DNA from: an uncultured Pelagibacteraceae bacterium | Lineage (GTDB): Bacteria; Pseudomonadota; Alphaproteobacteria; Pelagibacterales; Pelagibacteraceae | Direction of reading: 5' to 3' | DNA: 60,491 bases | NCBI GenBank assembly: GCA_902610675.1 | Contig: CACLWP010000007.1 | Location: forward strand, 1 to 60,491 | In this document: piece by piece, positions 39,290 to 46,679 of the stretch | Numbering within the stretch: the first letter of the stretch is position 1 | Layout of the letters: the number at the start of each line of letters is the position of its first letter | The notes under the pieces: generated by a model | The model's input: only the letters and a program-made list of their open reading frames with translations | What the model was told of the DNA's origin: nothing | Databases searched by the model: none | Made by a program: the position numbers and the translations under genes

Positions 39290-40152
39290 TGATTGATTTA
39301 AAAAGAGATGACAAAGGTAACCTGAAAAATGCAACTGGCTTAAATTCACAAAAATGGAGATGTTATAAGCCTGGTCAAGAAAAAGATTTCTCAGTCAGCA
39401 GAAGTAGATTTGAGGATTTTTCTAAATGTCCTAGATGTTTTTATTTAAGAATGGTGAAATGCCTTCAGCAGCCAGAAGGCCCACCATTTAGGCTAAACGA
39501 ACTTACAGATACTTTGTTAAAGAAAGAATTTGATGAGTGTCGAAAAAATAAAAAATCTCATAGAAAGCTAATAGAAAAAGGTCTAGATCATATTATTCCA
39601 TTTGACGGTGGCACCGAGATATTAACAAATAGTAAAAATGAAAAAAAAGAATGGCAAGTTATAGATATATGGCGAGATGCAAGAAGCAAGGGTATCAAAT
39701 CTAGGTTTAAAGATACAAATATAATTTTACAAGGTGGTGTGGATGATGTTTGGTTTAATACTAAAACTAAAGAATTAATTATAGTAGATTATAAATCTCA
39801 GGCCAGTAATGAAGATGTCTCTCAAGATACATATTTTCAAAAGTGGCACCACGATGGATATAAAACTCAGCTAAATTTTTATGCATATATAATGAAAAAT
39901 ATGAAATTGGAATTTGATATATCCAAAGATAGTTATTTGTATGTGGTAAATGGATTAGAATTAGAGGAAGGATTTAATAGTCAGATTAAATTTTCTGAGA
40001 CATTGATTCATCATAAAATAGAGACAGATTATCTGGAAGATAAAATTCAAAAGATGATTGATACAATGAATTCAACTAAAACCCCTAAAGGACATGAAAG
40101 TTGTAAAAATTGTGCTTATGCAAGACAAAGATCAATAATTGATAAGCTATGA
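39289..40152 (+). CDS. PD-(D/E)XK nuclease, RecB/Cas4-like with cysteine pairs
   Basis: 287 aa. The N-terminal SRSRFEDFSKCPRCFYLRM resembles the SxSRLxxFxxCPRxFYxR opening of RecB/Cas4-type nucleases. The catalytic residues appear as GGVDDVWFNTKTKELIIVDYKSQ: the first Asp pair, then Asp-Tyr-Lys. A QLNFYAYIM helix follows (QxxxY motif). Cys47/Cys50 at the N-terminus and a CKNC pair near the C-terminus could hold an iron-sulfur cluster, as in Cas4 and AddB. There is no cas gene or CRISPR in the window. The target is unknown; a defence role is inferred from the island setting. Confidence 0.75.
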   Translation: MIDLKRDDKGNLKNATGLNSQKWRCYKPGQEKDFSVSRSRFEDFSKCPRCFYLRMVKCLQQPEGPPFRLNELTDTLLKKEFDECRKNKKSHRKLIEKGLDHIIPFDGGTEILTNSKNEKKEWQVIDIWRDARSKGIKSRFKDTNIILQGGVDDVWFNTKTKELIIVDYKSQASNEDVSQDTYFQKWHHDGYKTQLNFYAYIMKNMKLEFDISKDSYLYVVNGLELEEGFNSQIKFSETLIHHKIETDYLEDKIQKMIDTMNSTKTPKGHESCKNCAYARQRSIIDKL

Positions 40153-40156
40153 TTAT

Positions 40157-40681
40157 TTAAGGGGCCAATATACCCAATAAAAAGAAAAAAATAAAAGCCA
40201 TAGGAAAAGTTTTCTTAAATTCAATTTGTCCTAATTTGGCAATTATTGAAATTATAGTTATTACTGAAACAAATATAGCAGATCCTATTAAAGTTTCTTG
40301 AAAAAGAGCATCATTAAATTTCAATACATCAATATTTTTTGTTTTTGCCTCTAGATAATAAATAATTGTAAAAAAGGGCACATAAAGAAAAAATATAATT
40401 TTAATAATAAAAAAATTTGAGAACCAATCTATAAAATTTTCAGAAAATTTCTTTTTTTCAGTTTCATTTTCAACTTCATTTTTTTCATCTTTTTTACTAA
40501 ATGCAGAATCAAAAAACTCCCAAGTATTTACAATAATTGATGCCAAAGGCTTAATTAAAATAAAAGTAAAAATAGGCATTAAGAGATAATGGAATATGAT
40601 CATAAAAATTCCACCTCCAATTAGTGCAAATAATATTGCAGCAAGATTGAACCCAGCAAAGTTATTGATCTGATCAAGCAT
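40157..40681 (-). CDS. Membrane protein of unknown function, 174 aa
   Basis: The likely start is ATG 40681, which shares one base with the stop of the upstream gene (TAATG); a longer frame reaches 40735. About four membrane helices are seen (near residues 13-35, 36-50, 88-110, 130-152, with a final hydrophobic tail), with a charged cytoplasmic or periplasmic loop KKDEKNEVENETEKKK between helices 2 and 3. No family recognised. It is cotranscribed with the 383-aa membrane protein. Confidence 0.6.
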   Translation of the reverse strand: MLDQINNFAGFNLAAILFALIGGGIFMIIFHYLLMPIFTFILIKPLASIIVNTWEFFDSAFSKKDEKNEVENETEKKKFSENFIDWFSNFFIIKIIFFLYVPFFTIIYYLEAKTKNIDVLKFNDALFQETLIGSAIFVSVITIISIIAKLGQIEFKKTFPMAFIFFFLLGILAP

Positions 40682-41832
40682 TAAATCGTATTTAAGAAGA
40701 AAATATATATTATTATAAAACCAGTTAAAACCCAAATGTTATGATAGCCAACTCTGTGATATAATTTATATCTAAACTCACCAATTTTACCGAAATCATT
40801 TTTTGTCCAAGATTTACACTCTTTTAAAGATTTTGAAGATTTATCTCGAATTTGAAAAATTATGTACATCATTAAAATAGCTAATCCAATCCATAAATAT
40901 TCATATTGTATATTACTTGACGATAACATTAAAAAGCCGACAGCAATTATGTTTGCTAATAATAATTGAAATGCACTAATAAAAATTATTAGATTAAAAA
41001 ATTTTATTTTTTTCTTTTCATCTTTTTTTATATTTTTATCAAACAAATATCCAAATATACTCCATCCAATCCATATTAAAATTAAGTAAATAAAGTTATT
41101 TAAATTTTTTTCTATAAATTTTGGCTCTCTTTTTTCTTGAGTGATTTGATATTGAGTAAATTTAATTTCATTCTTATTAAAATTTATTTCAGTATTATAA
41201 CATTGACCATTCGGTAAAACTTCAAACTCACTTGAGGTAGGGTGATTGCCTACATAAAATTGATAATTTGGTAAAAGAAAAAAATAATCTTTAGTACCAT
41301 TAGAATCCAAATTTATTAAAACAGTACCCTCTGGAGAAGATGATCTAATTTTCAATCTTTGACTTCCAATCATGTCTGCAGAGGATGAAACAAGCGCTAA
41401 ATTTCTCTTAGGTAATAAAGAAAAATAATATACTTCACCAGTATTAGTTTCACAGGCATAAATAAAATTTTCAGGTTTTACATCTTTAGCCAAATGTCTG
41501 TATCCAGGATGTAAATATCGCCACCAATCATCAGTATCGTTTTTTAAAGATACATCATCAATATTTTTATAATTTGAGAGTATAGCTTCATCTGGAGTTT
41601 CTTTGACAGCTTGTATTATTTCAACTTCTTTTTGACTGCTTAATTTGTTAATTAGTTTTTTATCTATTTTTCTTAAACTTAAAGCTTCAGTGGCAACATT
41701 ATCAATTACTTTTATTCCTTCTGTACCAACACCTAATTTGAATAAAGCTTTAAATTTTCCAATAAATGCATAGCTAGCAGTAGAAGTAGTAGTTAACAAT
41801 ATTATTAAAATTAATTGAAATAATCTTTTCAT
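40681..41832 (-). CDS. Signal-peptide membrane protein of unknown function, 383 aa
   Basis: The ATG at 41832 gives a signal peptide (MKRLFQLILIILLTTTSTASYA); a longer frame reaches 41886 but would spoil it. An extracytoplasmic domain of ~220 residues follows (including DDWWRYLHPGYRHLAKDVKPE and a YYFSLLPKRN beta region), then four membrane helices in the C-terminal third. No family recognised. It is divergent from the M48 protease gene with only 16 bp between start codons, so the two are likely controlled together. Confidence 0.65.
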   Translation of the reverse strand: MKRLFQLILIILLTTTSTASYAFIGKFKALFKLGVGTEGIKVIDNVATEALSLRKIDKKLINKLSSQKEVEIIQAVKETPDEAILSNYKNIDDVSLKNDTDDWWRYLHPGYRHLAKDVKPENFIYACETNTGEVYYFSLLPKRNLALVSSSADMIGSQRLKIRSSSPEGTVLINLDSNGTKDYFFLLPNYQFYVGNHPTSSEFEVLPNGQCYNTEINFNKNEIKFTQYQITQEKREPKFIEKNLNNFIYLILIWIGWSIFGYLFDKNIKKDEKKKIKFFNLIIFISAFQLLLANIIAVGFLMLSSSNIQYEYLWIGLAILMMYIIFQIRDKSSKSLKECKSWTKNDFGKIGEFRYKLYHRVGYHNIWVLTGFIIIYIFFLNTI

Positions 41833-41848
41833 AAAATAGATTGTTAAT

Positions 41849-43255
41849 ATGAAACTATCTAAATTGTCTGATGATTTCAAAAACAAATCATTTAATTTAT
41901 TTGCAATAAATGTTCTTATTTTAAGTGTTTTACCTATAATTTTTTACTTTATTCTTGGATATTTCTCAGGTTTTGGTTTTTATATAATTAATGCTCAATT
42001 GATATTAAATTTTCAAAAAATTACCTTATATATTTTGGTGTTAGGATTGCTGATACCAATAAGCATACTTTTTACCACCTTGTTCACAGGATTAGATAGA
42101 AATAAAATTAGTTACACATTTCCATTTCTAACAAACTTTGTAATTTATGGTTTACTATTCTACCTGGCAGCAGCAATAATAATATTTGTCTTTTGTTTTT
42201 TTCTTTTTTTAAATGAAATTTTAGGATTAAAGGTAATTTTTATATTAATAGGAGCAGCTTTAAGTTTAACCTTTTTTTATATATTTCCCCCTCTTGTAAA
42301 AGGTGTATTTAATTTTACTAAAATTATTTATGTTATGGAGATTGGTGTAACTTTAAATGAGAAAGATCATAGTAAAATTTTTTCAATAGTATCAAATTTA
42401 TCTAAAAAGATTGATGCAAAAATGCCCAAGAATATTGTTTTAGGATTATCAACAGATTTTTTTGCTATTAGCGATGATTTAAAAATATTCAATGGAGTAG
42501 AACAGAGGCTTCTTCAAAATGAAACATTATATATATCTCTTCCTTTTCTTAGAGTTTTTACTATTAAGGAGTTAGAGGGAGTAATAGGTCATGAGCTAGG
42601 TCATTTTCAAGGGAATGATACAATTTATGCTAACAAATTTGATCCAATATTCAGAAGATTGAATGAACATTTTCTTGAACTAGATATAGAGTTTGAAAAA
42701 CAAAAAAAAGAAAACAAATCAGATCCTTTATTGATAAAAATTGTAATCTTTCCATTCATATTTCTTTTCAATGAGTTTTCTAGAAAGCATGAAAAAATAC
42801 AGAAAGAACAAGAGTTGAAAGCAGACAAATATGGAGCTAATGCTTCAGAAAGTTCAAAAGTTTTTATAAATGCTCTTTCAAAACTTTATATTTATAATTT
42901 AGTTTGGAACGATACTAAGGAGAAATTTAATGTAATAGCACAAGACAATAAAAAAAATAAAATTAAAAATTTGAGTTTGGAATTTGTTCAAGATGCAAGG
43001 CAATTATTAGAGAAAGATAAACTAAAAATGTATCTTGAAAATCTTCAATTTTTTGAGCAGGTACATCCTTGCGATACTCATCCACCATTAAAAGATAGAA
43101 TGAAAAATTTAGATGTTGAAATGAAAGAAATTTCAAATAAATCTTTAGCAAATTTTTTACCTTCTGCAGCGTCACTAATTCCAAATATAGATATAATAGA
43201 GGAAAATTTAACATTAGTTTCAGAAGAAATAGAAAAATCTAAAAATGAAAGCTAG
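41849..43255 (+). CDS. Membrane-associated M48 family metalloprotease
   Basis: 468 aa. Four hydrophobic segments lie in the first ~155 residues, followed by a soluble domain with the zinc motif HELGH (in VIGHELGHFQGND) and the third-ligand glutamate in EQELKADKYGA, the pattern of M48 (HtpX/Ste24-like) peptidases. A C-terminal HPPLKDRM segment (here CDTHPPLKDRMKNL) is also typical. It is the last gene inside the island. HtpX-type enzymes act in membrane protein quality control; a substrate here is unknown, though the two membrane proteins encoded next door are candidates. Confidence 0.85.
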   Translation: MKLSKLSDDFKNKSFNLFAINVLILSVLPIIFYFILGYFSGFGFYIINAQLILNFQKITLYILVLGLLIPISILFTTLFTGLDRNKISYTFPFLTNFVIYGLLFYLAAAIIIFVFCFFLFLNEILGLKVIFILIGAALSLTFFYIFPPLVKGVFNFTKIIYVMEIGVTLNEKDHSKIFSIVSNLSKKIDAKMPKNIVLGLSTDFFAISDDLKIFNGVEQRLLQNETLYISLPFLRVFTIKELEGVIGHELGHFQGNDTIYANKFDPIFRRLNEHFLELDIEFEKQKKENKSDPLLIKIVIFPFIFLFNEFSRKHEKIQKEQELKADKYGANASESSKVFINALSKLYIYNLVWNDTKEKFNVIAQDNKKNKIKNLSLEFVQDARQLLEKDKLKMYLENLQFFEQVHPCDTHPPLKDRMKNLDVEMKEISNKSLANFLPSAASLIPNIDIIEENLTLVSEEIEKSKNES

Positions 43256-43262
43256 AATTTAC

Positions 43263-43293
43263 TTACCAACCGATTTACCAACCAATGCAATTA
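43263..43293 (+). repeat. Right inner repeat, two TTACCAAC units
   Basis: 31 nt, nearly identical to the left copy at 31385-31414: TTACCAAC, a 3-base spacer, TTTACCAAC, then a CAATTA end. It lies 83 bp upstream of the intact tRNA. In a circularised element the two copies would flank the recombination core, as integrase arm sites do. 43256-43375 contains no gene; a TATAAA at 43354-43359 probably forms the -10 box for the tRNA. Confidence 0.6.
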
Positions 43294-43375
43294 CAGACAG
43301 AAACAAATAGAAACAAAATATAAACATTCTGACTTGATTAACTTTTTTAATGATATAAAACCTAAGTTTTACTAA

Positions 43376-43452
43376 GGGCCTGTAGCTCAGTTGGTTAGAG
43401 CAGTACACTCATAATGTATTGGTCCCAGGTTCGAGTCCTGGCGGGCCCACCA
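43376..43452 (+). tRNA. tRNA with CAT anticodon (Met or Ile2)
   Basis: A canonical cloverleaf: acceptor GGGCCTG/CGGGCCC, D arm GCTCAGTTGGTTAGAGC, anticodon loop CTCATAA, T arm CCAGG-TTCGAGT-CCTGG, and encoded CCA. The anticodon CAT could be elongator Met or, after lysidine modification by TilS, Ile2; the GGGCCTG acceptor stem resembles alphaproteobacterial tRNA-Ile, which favours Ile2. It lacks initiator features (no C1:A72 mismatch, no GGG/CCC anticodon stem). Its 5' 40 nt are the right copy of the island repeat. Confidence 0.93.
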
Positions 43453-43471
43453 AATTTATTTAGAAAAAAAT

Positions 43472-44059
43472 TTAATTATTAGAAAAATCTTCTAACACTT
43501 CAAATAAAGCATCGATATTATTTTCATTAGAGCTTAAAACTGATGTGAATTCTTCTTTCTGAGTTCTTGCTAAACTTAGACCCTCTATTATCAAGTCTCT
43601 TATAAGAGGGTTATTTGGATCTTTTGTATAAATTCTCCAATCGATATTTATTTCTGGCCTTTCTTTGGTAGCTTTTAAAACACTATTTACAATAGTGTAA
43701 CTATCATTAAGCTTTTCTTTATTCGTTACGTCAATTTCAGGGTTAGTGTATTCAGCTAATCTACTAGAGAAACTTTTTAAAAAATACTTTTCGAATAATT
43801 TAATATATCTTTTTTTTTCTTCTCCACTAAGACTTTTTCTTTTAATACCAAGTGTATAAAAACCAATACCTCTTATATCAACAGTTTCCTTCGCAATTAA
43901 TTTCAATTTTTCTATTTTTTCATCTTTAGAAATATTTTCACCCAGTAATTTTGAAGCTCTATTTACAGTAGACTGGACAAAAACATCTGGTTCAATTGAG
44001 AAGGAAACTGATGAAATCGAAAAAAAAATAATTAAGAGTGCTAAAAATTTTCGTTTCAT
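43472..44059 (-). CDS. mlaC: MlaC-like periplasmic phospholipid-binding protein
   Basis: 195 aa with a signal peptide (MKRKFLALLIIFFSISSVSFS). The body matches the MlaC/Ttg2D family: VDIRGIGFYTLGIKRKSLSGEEKKRYIKLFEKYF and the later INIDWRIYTKDPNNPLIRDLIIEGLSLARTQKEEF. In the Mla pathway MlaC ferries phospholipids between the outer-membrane MlaA complex and the inner-membrane MlaFEDB transporter. It lies directly behind the mlaA-like gene, so the two form a partial mla operon. Confidence 0.85.
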   Translation of the reverse strand: MKRKFLALLIIFFSISSVSFSIEPDVFVQSTVNRASKLLGENISKDEKIEKLKLIAKETVDIRGIGFYTLGIKRKSLSGEEKKRYIKLFEKYFLKSFSSRLAEYTNPEIDVTNKEKLNDSYTIVNSVLKATKERPEINIDWRIYTKDPNNPLIRDLIIEGLSLARTQKEEFTSVLSSNENNIDALFEVLEDFSNN

Positions 44060-44074
44060 TATTTATGAATGAAA

Positions 44075-44863
44075 TTACTGTGTCTCTATTTCTTCCCAAT
44101 CACTATCATCCTGGGTTTCAATAATTTTCATGCTATTTAGGATTCTTTGCTGTCTATCCTGTAGATAAAGACTTTTTACTGACGCGTAAAAGTCTAATGA
44201 ATTTTTTTCTAAATTTTCAATTGAATCAAAGTTCTTCGCTCTGAAATCCACACCAGCAGTTACTTTCGATGCATAATAATCTCCATCCTTAACATAATTA
44301 GTGTCATTTCGCACAGTTATATTATACCAAGCATCTCCACCAACAAAGTTTGTTAAAGATGCGACTGTATCTCTAGCAGTGCTAGGACCTAGAACTGGTA
44401 ATACCAAATAACAACCAGGTCCAACACCATGTGATGCCAAACTTTGTCCATAATCTTCTTTTACATATTCAATGAATCCTAAATATGTCGCTACGTCTAT
44501 TAAACCCAAAATTCCAATAGTTGAATTTATTATAAATCTACCTGTATTTACTCCAGCTAAAGCAAATTCACCTTGTAAAATATTATTTGGTATAGTCACA
44601 ACGTTTGATAAATTGTTTAACGAGTTACTTACTCCAGTCTTAACCGGTGATGGTAATACTCTATATACACTTGAAACTGGTTTAAAAATTATTTTATCCA
44701 ACCCTTGATTAAGAGCGAATGATGCTTTGTTGAAGGTCTCAGAGCAATCTTTGATTTCAGATGGTTCATTTTTTTTCAAAATAAGTTCACCATCTGAACC
44801 TGCATAAACATTTACTGTTAGCGTACAAGTTGTAATTAAAATTACTAATATTTTCTTAATCAT
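44075..44863 (-). CDS. mlaA: MlaA/VacJ family outer-membrane protein
   Basis: 262 aa from the ATG at 44863, which begins a hydrophobic signal (MIKKILVILITTCTLTVNVYA); a longer TTG-type frame to 44914 is unlikely. The VacJ core is clear: FNKASFALNQGLDKIIFKPVSS, NLSNVVTIPNNILQGEF, NSTIGILGLIDVA, YGQSLASHGVGPGCYLVLPVLGPSTARD. A cysteine in ITTC could be the lipobox, but the residue before it is Thr, so lipidation is uncertain. It removes mislocalised phospholipids from the outer leaflet of the outer membrane and is followed by mlaC. Confidence 0.9.
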   Translation of the reverse strand: MIKKILVILITTCTLTVNVYAGSDGELILKKNEPSEIKDCSETFNKASFALNQGLDKIIFKPVSSVYRVLPSPVKTGVSNSLNNLSNVVTIPNNILQGEFALAGVNTGRFIINSTIGILGLIDVATYLGFIEYVKEDYGQSLASHGVGPGCYLVLPVLGPSTARDTVASLTNFVGGDAWYNITVRNDTNYVKDGDYYASKVTAGVDFRAKNFDSIENLEKNSLDFYASVKSLYLQDRQQRILNSMKIIETQDDSDWEEIETQ

Positions 44864-44927
44864 TTTAATTCTATATATTACAATGTTTAACAAATTAAAA
44901 TAAGAATAAATCATTTTTATAGCTCAA

Positions 44928-45659
44928 ATGTGGCCTAAAATATCACTTAATTATTCACCCAATTTTAATTCAATTAAAAGACCTAAAAAAAAAATTAAAT
45001 TTATAATTATTCACTATACCGGTATGTCTAATCAATTATCTGCTTTAAATAGGCTTTGCGATATCAAAGCAAAAGTTAGCGCACATTACTTTATAAAAAA
45101 AGATGGTTCAGTATTAAATCTTGTTCCTCCACTTTATGAAGCTTGGCACGCAGGCAAGTCTAGCTGGAAGGGTTTAAAATCTCTAAATAAATATTCATTA
45201 GGCATTGAAATACAAAATTCTGGTCATGATAATAAATATGAAAATTTTTCCCAAAAACAAATAACTTCTACAAAAAAATTATTAAAGTATTTAATAAAGA
45301 TATACAAAGTTAATTCAAAAAATGTTTTAGGACATTCTGATATTGCTCCAGACCGCAAAAAAGATCCTGGAGAAAAGTTTCCATGGAAAGAGCTAGCAGA
45401 ATCTAAATTATCACAATGGCATAATTTGGATGTAAAAAAACTAAAACAAAAAAGATTAATTAGGCTAAATTTAATTGAAGAAAGTAATTTTATTATAAAC
45501 TTGAATAAGATTGGTTATTTTAGAATTTCACAAAAAAATTATAATTTAAAAAAAAAAAATATTATCAAATCATTTCAAAGACATTTTAGGCAAAAGTTAA
45601 TAAATGGGATTCCAGACCAAGAATGCCTAATAATTAGTGAGAATTTGTTGAAATCTTAA
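44928..45659 (+). CDS. N-acetylmuramoyl-L-alanine amidase (Amidase_2 type)
   Basis: 243 aa. The zinc-binding fold is shown by FIIIHYTGMS (first His), LVPPLYEAWHAG, SLGIEIQNSG, LGHSDIAPDRKKDPG (second His and Asp), followed by a C-terminal peptidoglycan-binding-like helical domain (IIKSFQRHFRQ). No signal peptide is visible, which suggests a cytoplasmic AmpD-like role in wall recycling, though AmiD-type location cannot be excluded. It stands alone between mlaA and rnpB. Confidence 0.88.
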   Translation: MWPKISLNYSPNFNSIKRPKKKIKFIIIHYTGMSNQLSALNRLCDIKAKVSAHYFIKKDGSVLNLVPPLYEAWHAGKSSWKGLKSLNKYSLGIEIQNSGHDNKYENFSQKQITSTKKLLKYLIKIYKVNSKNVLGHSDIAPDRKKDPGEKFPWKELAESKLSQWHNLDVKKLKQKRLIRLNLIEESNFIINLNKIGYFRISQKNYNLKKKNIIKSFQRHFRQKLINGIPDQECLIISENLLKS

Positions 45660-45701
45660 TAATTATTCTTGAAAAAAATTGATTTAATTATACATTGTTA
45701 A

Positions 45702-46057
45702 TGCCAGATAAACGACTTATCGCTTTACGAAATTTAAAGAGGAAAGTCCGGGCTCCGCAAGGATACAGTGCCAGGTAATACCTGGCGGGGGGAACCCTAG
45801 GGATAGTGCCACAGAAAATAAACCGCCATAACATGGCAAGGGTGAAAAGGTGTGGTAAGAGCACACCGGTTCTATTGGTAACAATGAACGCTGGAAAACC
45901 CCACTGGGAGCAAGACTGAGTAGAGGTGACATTGTTGAAAAACTAAAAGCCATCCTTGGCTAGTCATCAGGGTTAGTCGCTTGAGTTTGGAAGTGATTTC
46001 AAATCTAGAGAAATGATAGGTTTAAATGACAGAACCCGGCTTATAGTTTATCTGGCA
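45702..46057 (+). ncRNA. rnpB: RNase P RNA (type A)
   Basis: About 356 nt. The 5' P1 strand TGCCAGATAAAC (45702-45713) pairs perfectly with GTTTATCTGGCA (46046-46057). The conserved core GAGGAAAGTCCGGGCTCC occurs near 45740, and the 3' conserved segment AGAACCCGGCTTA near 46031. It is the catalytic RNA that matures tRNA 5' ends. It fills the gap between the amidase and mraZ. A short antisense frame over it is not a gene. Confidence 0.95.
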
Positions 46058-46138
46058 ATTTCTTTTTCTCTCAAATAATTAATTTAATGTCACTGAATTT
46101 CTGCCTAATTTATCAATTTAAACTAAAAATTGAATGTA

Positions 46139-46167
46139 TTGACACATAACATAAAAACCCATAATAT
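46139..46167 (+). promoter_or_regulatory. Promoter of the mraZ-dcw operon
   Basis: A perfect -35 TTGACA (46139-46144), a 17-bp spacer and -10 TAATAT (46162-46167) lie about 40 bp before the mraZ ATG. This is the best sigma70-like promoter match noticed in the window. The -10 box lies inside the CCCAT repeat array. Confidence 0.7.
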
Positions 46168-46182
46168 CCCATTTATTCCCAT
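46158..46182 (+). promoter_or_regulatory. mraZ: MraZ operator: three CCCAT repeats, 10-bp period
   Basis: CCCAT occurs three times with 5-bp spacers (46158-46162, 46168-46172, 46178-46182); on the other strand this reads ATGGG repeats. MraZ of other bacteria binds TGGG-type repeats with 5-nt spacers in front of its own gene. Binding here would cover the -10 box and repress the operon. Confidence 0.7.
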
Positions 46183-46209
46183 ATACGGGAATTAAGGATT
46201 TTATGGTTT

Positions 46210-46653
46210 ATGTTTTTATCAACATACGAAAACAAATTGGACAAAAAAGGAAGGGTGTCGGTGCCGGCAAGCTTTAGATCTTATCTCTCAAATTTAGGAT
46301 ATAATGGAGTGATCTGTTATCCATCATTCAATAATCAATCTATAGAGGTATGGCCACAGGATAGGATTGAAAAAATTTCAAATTCAATAGATTCTTTAAA
46401 TCCTTTTGAGGAAAAAAGAGATTTTTTTGCTACGTCAATATTGTCAGAAAGCATAAATTTACAATTTGATAGTGAAGGAAGAATTTCACTTACTCCAAAA
46501 TTATTAAAACATGCAAAAATTAGAAATAGCATGCTGTTTGTTGGTCAAGGTAAAACTTTCCAAATATGGGAACCAGCAATATTTGAAAAATTTAAGATAA
46601 CTGCAAGAAAAAAAGCAAATTTAAACCGAGCAGGTCTTAAATGGGAGTATTAA
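46210..46653 (+). CDS. mraZ: Transcriptional regulator MraZ
   Basis: 147 aa with the two SpoVT/AbrB-like repeats, each with a DxxGR pattern: ENKLDKKGRVSVPASFR near the N-terminus and LQFDSEGRISLTPKLL near residue 85. It is the first gene of the dcw operon and represses it in other bacteria. The start at 46210 fits the family N-terminus (MFLSTYENKLDKKGR). It is followed 26 bp later by ftsZ rather than rsmH. Confidence 0.93.
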   Translation: MFLSTYENKLDKKGRVSVPASFRSYLSNLGYNGVICYPSFNNQSIEVWPQDRIEKISNSIDSLNPFEEKRDFFATSILSESINLQFDSEGRISLTPKLLKHAKIRNSMLFVGQGKTFQIWEPAIFEKFKITARKKANLNRAGLKWEY

Positions 46654-46679
46654 AAAACAAATAATGGGGGGATAACAAA

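Larger units (their letters stand above)
31270..43415. mobile_element. Integrated genomic island bounded by a split tRNA(CAT) gene
   Basis: The first 40 nt of the tRNA(CAT) gene occur twice in direct orientation, at 31270-31309 (truncated) and 43376-43415 (inside the intact gene), 12,106 bp apart. The DNA between carries restriction-type genes, unrecognised small genes, and genes with strong Shine-Dalgarno sequences, unlike the core genes around it. Inner repeats with TTACCAAC lie near both ends. No integrase or transposase gene is visible, so the element is either immobile now or moved by an enzyme encoded elsewhere. Confidence 0.8.

Noticed and set aside
31270-43452. Searched the island for an integrase, transposase or phage structural gene
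   Set aside because: None of the frames shows tyrosine or serine recombinase motifs or transposase motifs; boundaries rest on the tRNA repeat only.
45717-45953. 78-codon frame on the minus strand
   Set aside because: It lies entirely within RNase P RNA, whose conserved core and P1 helix are clear.
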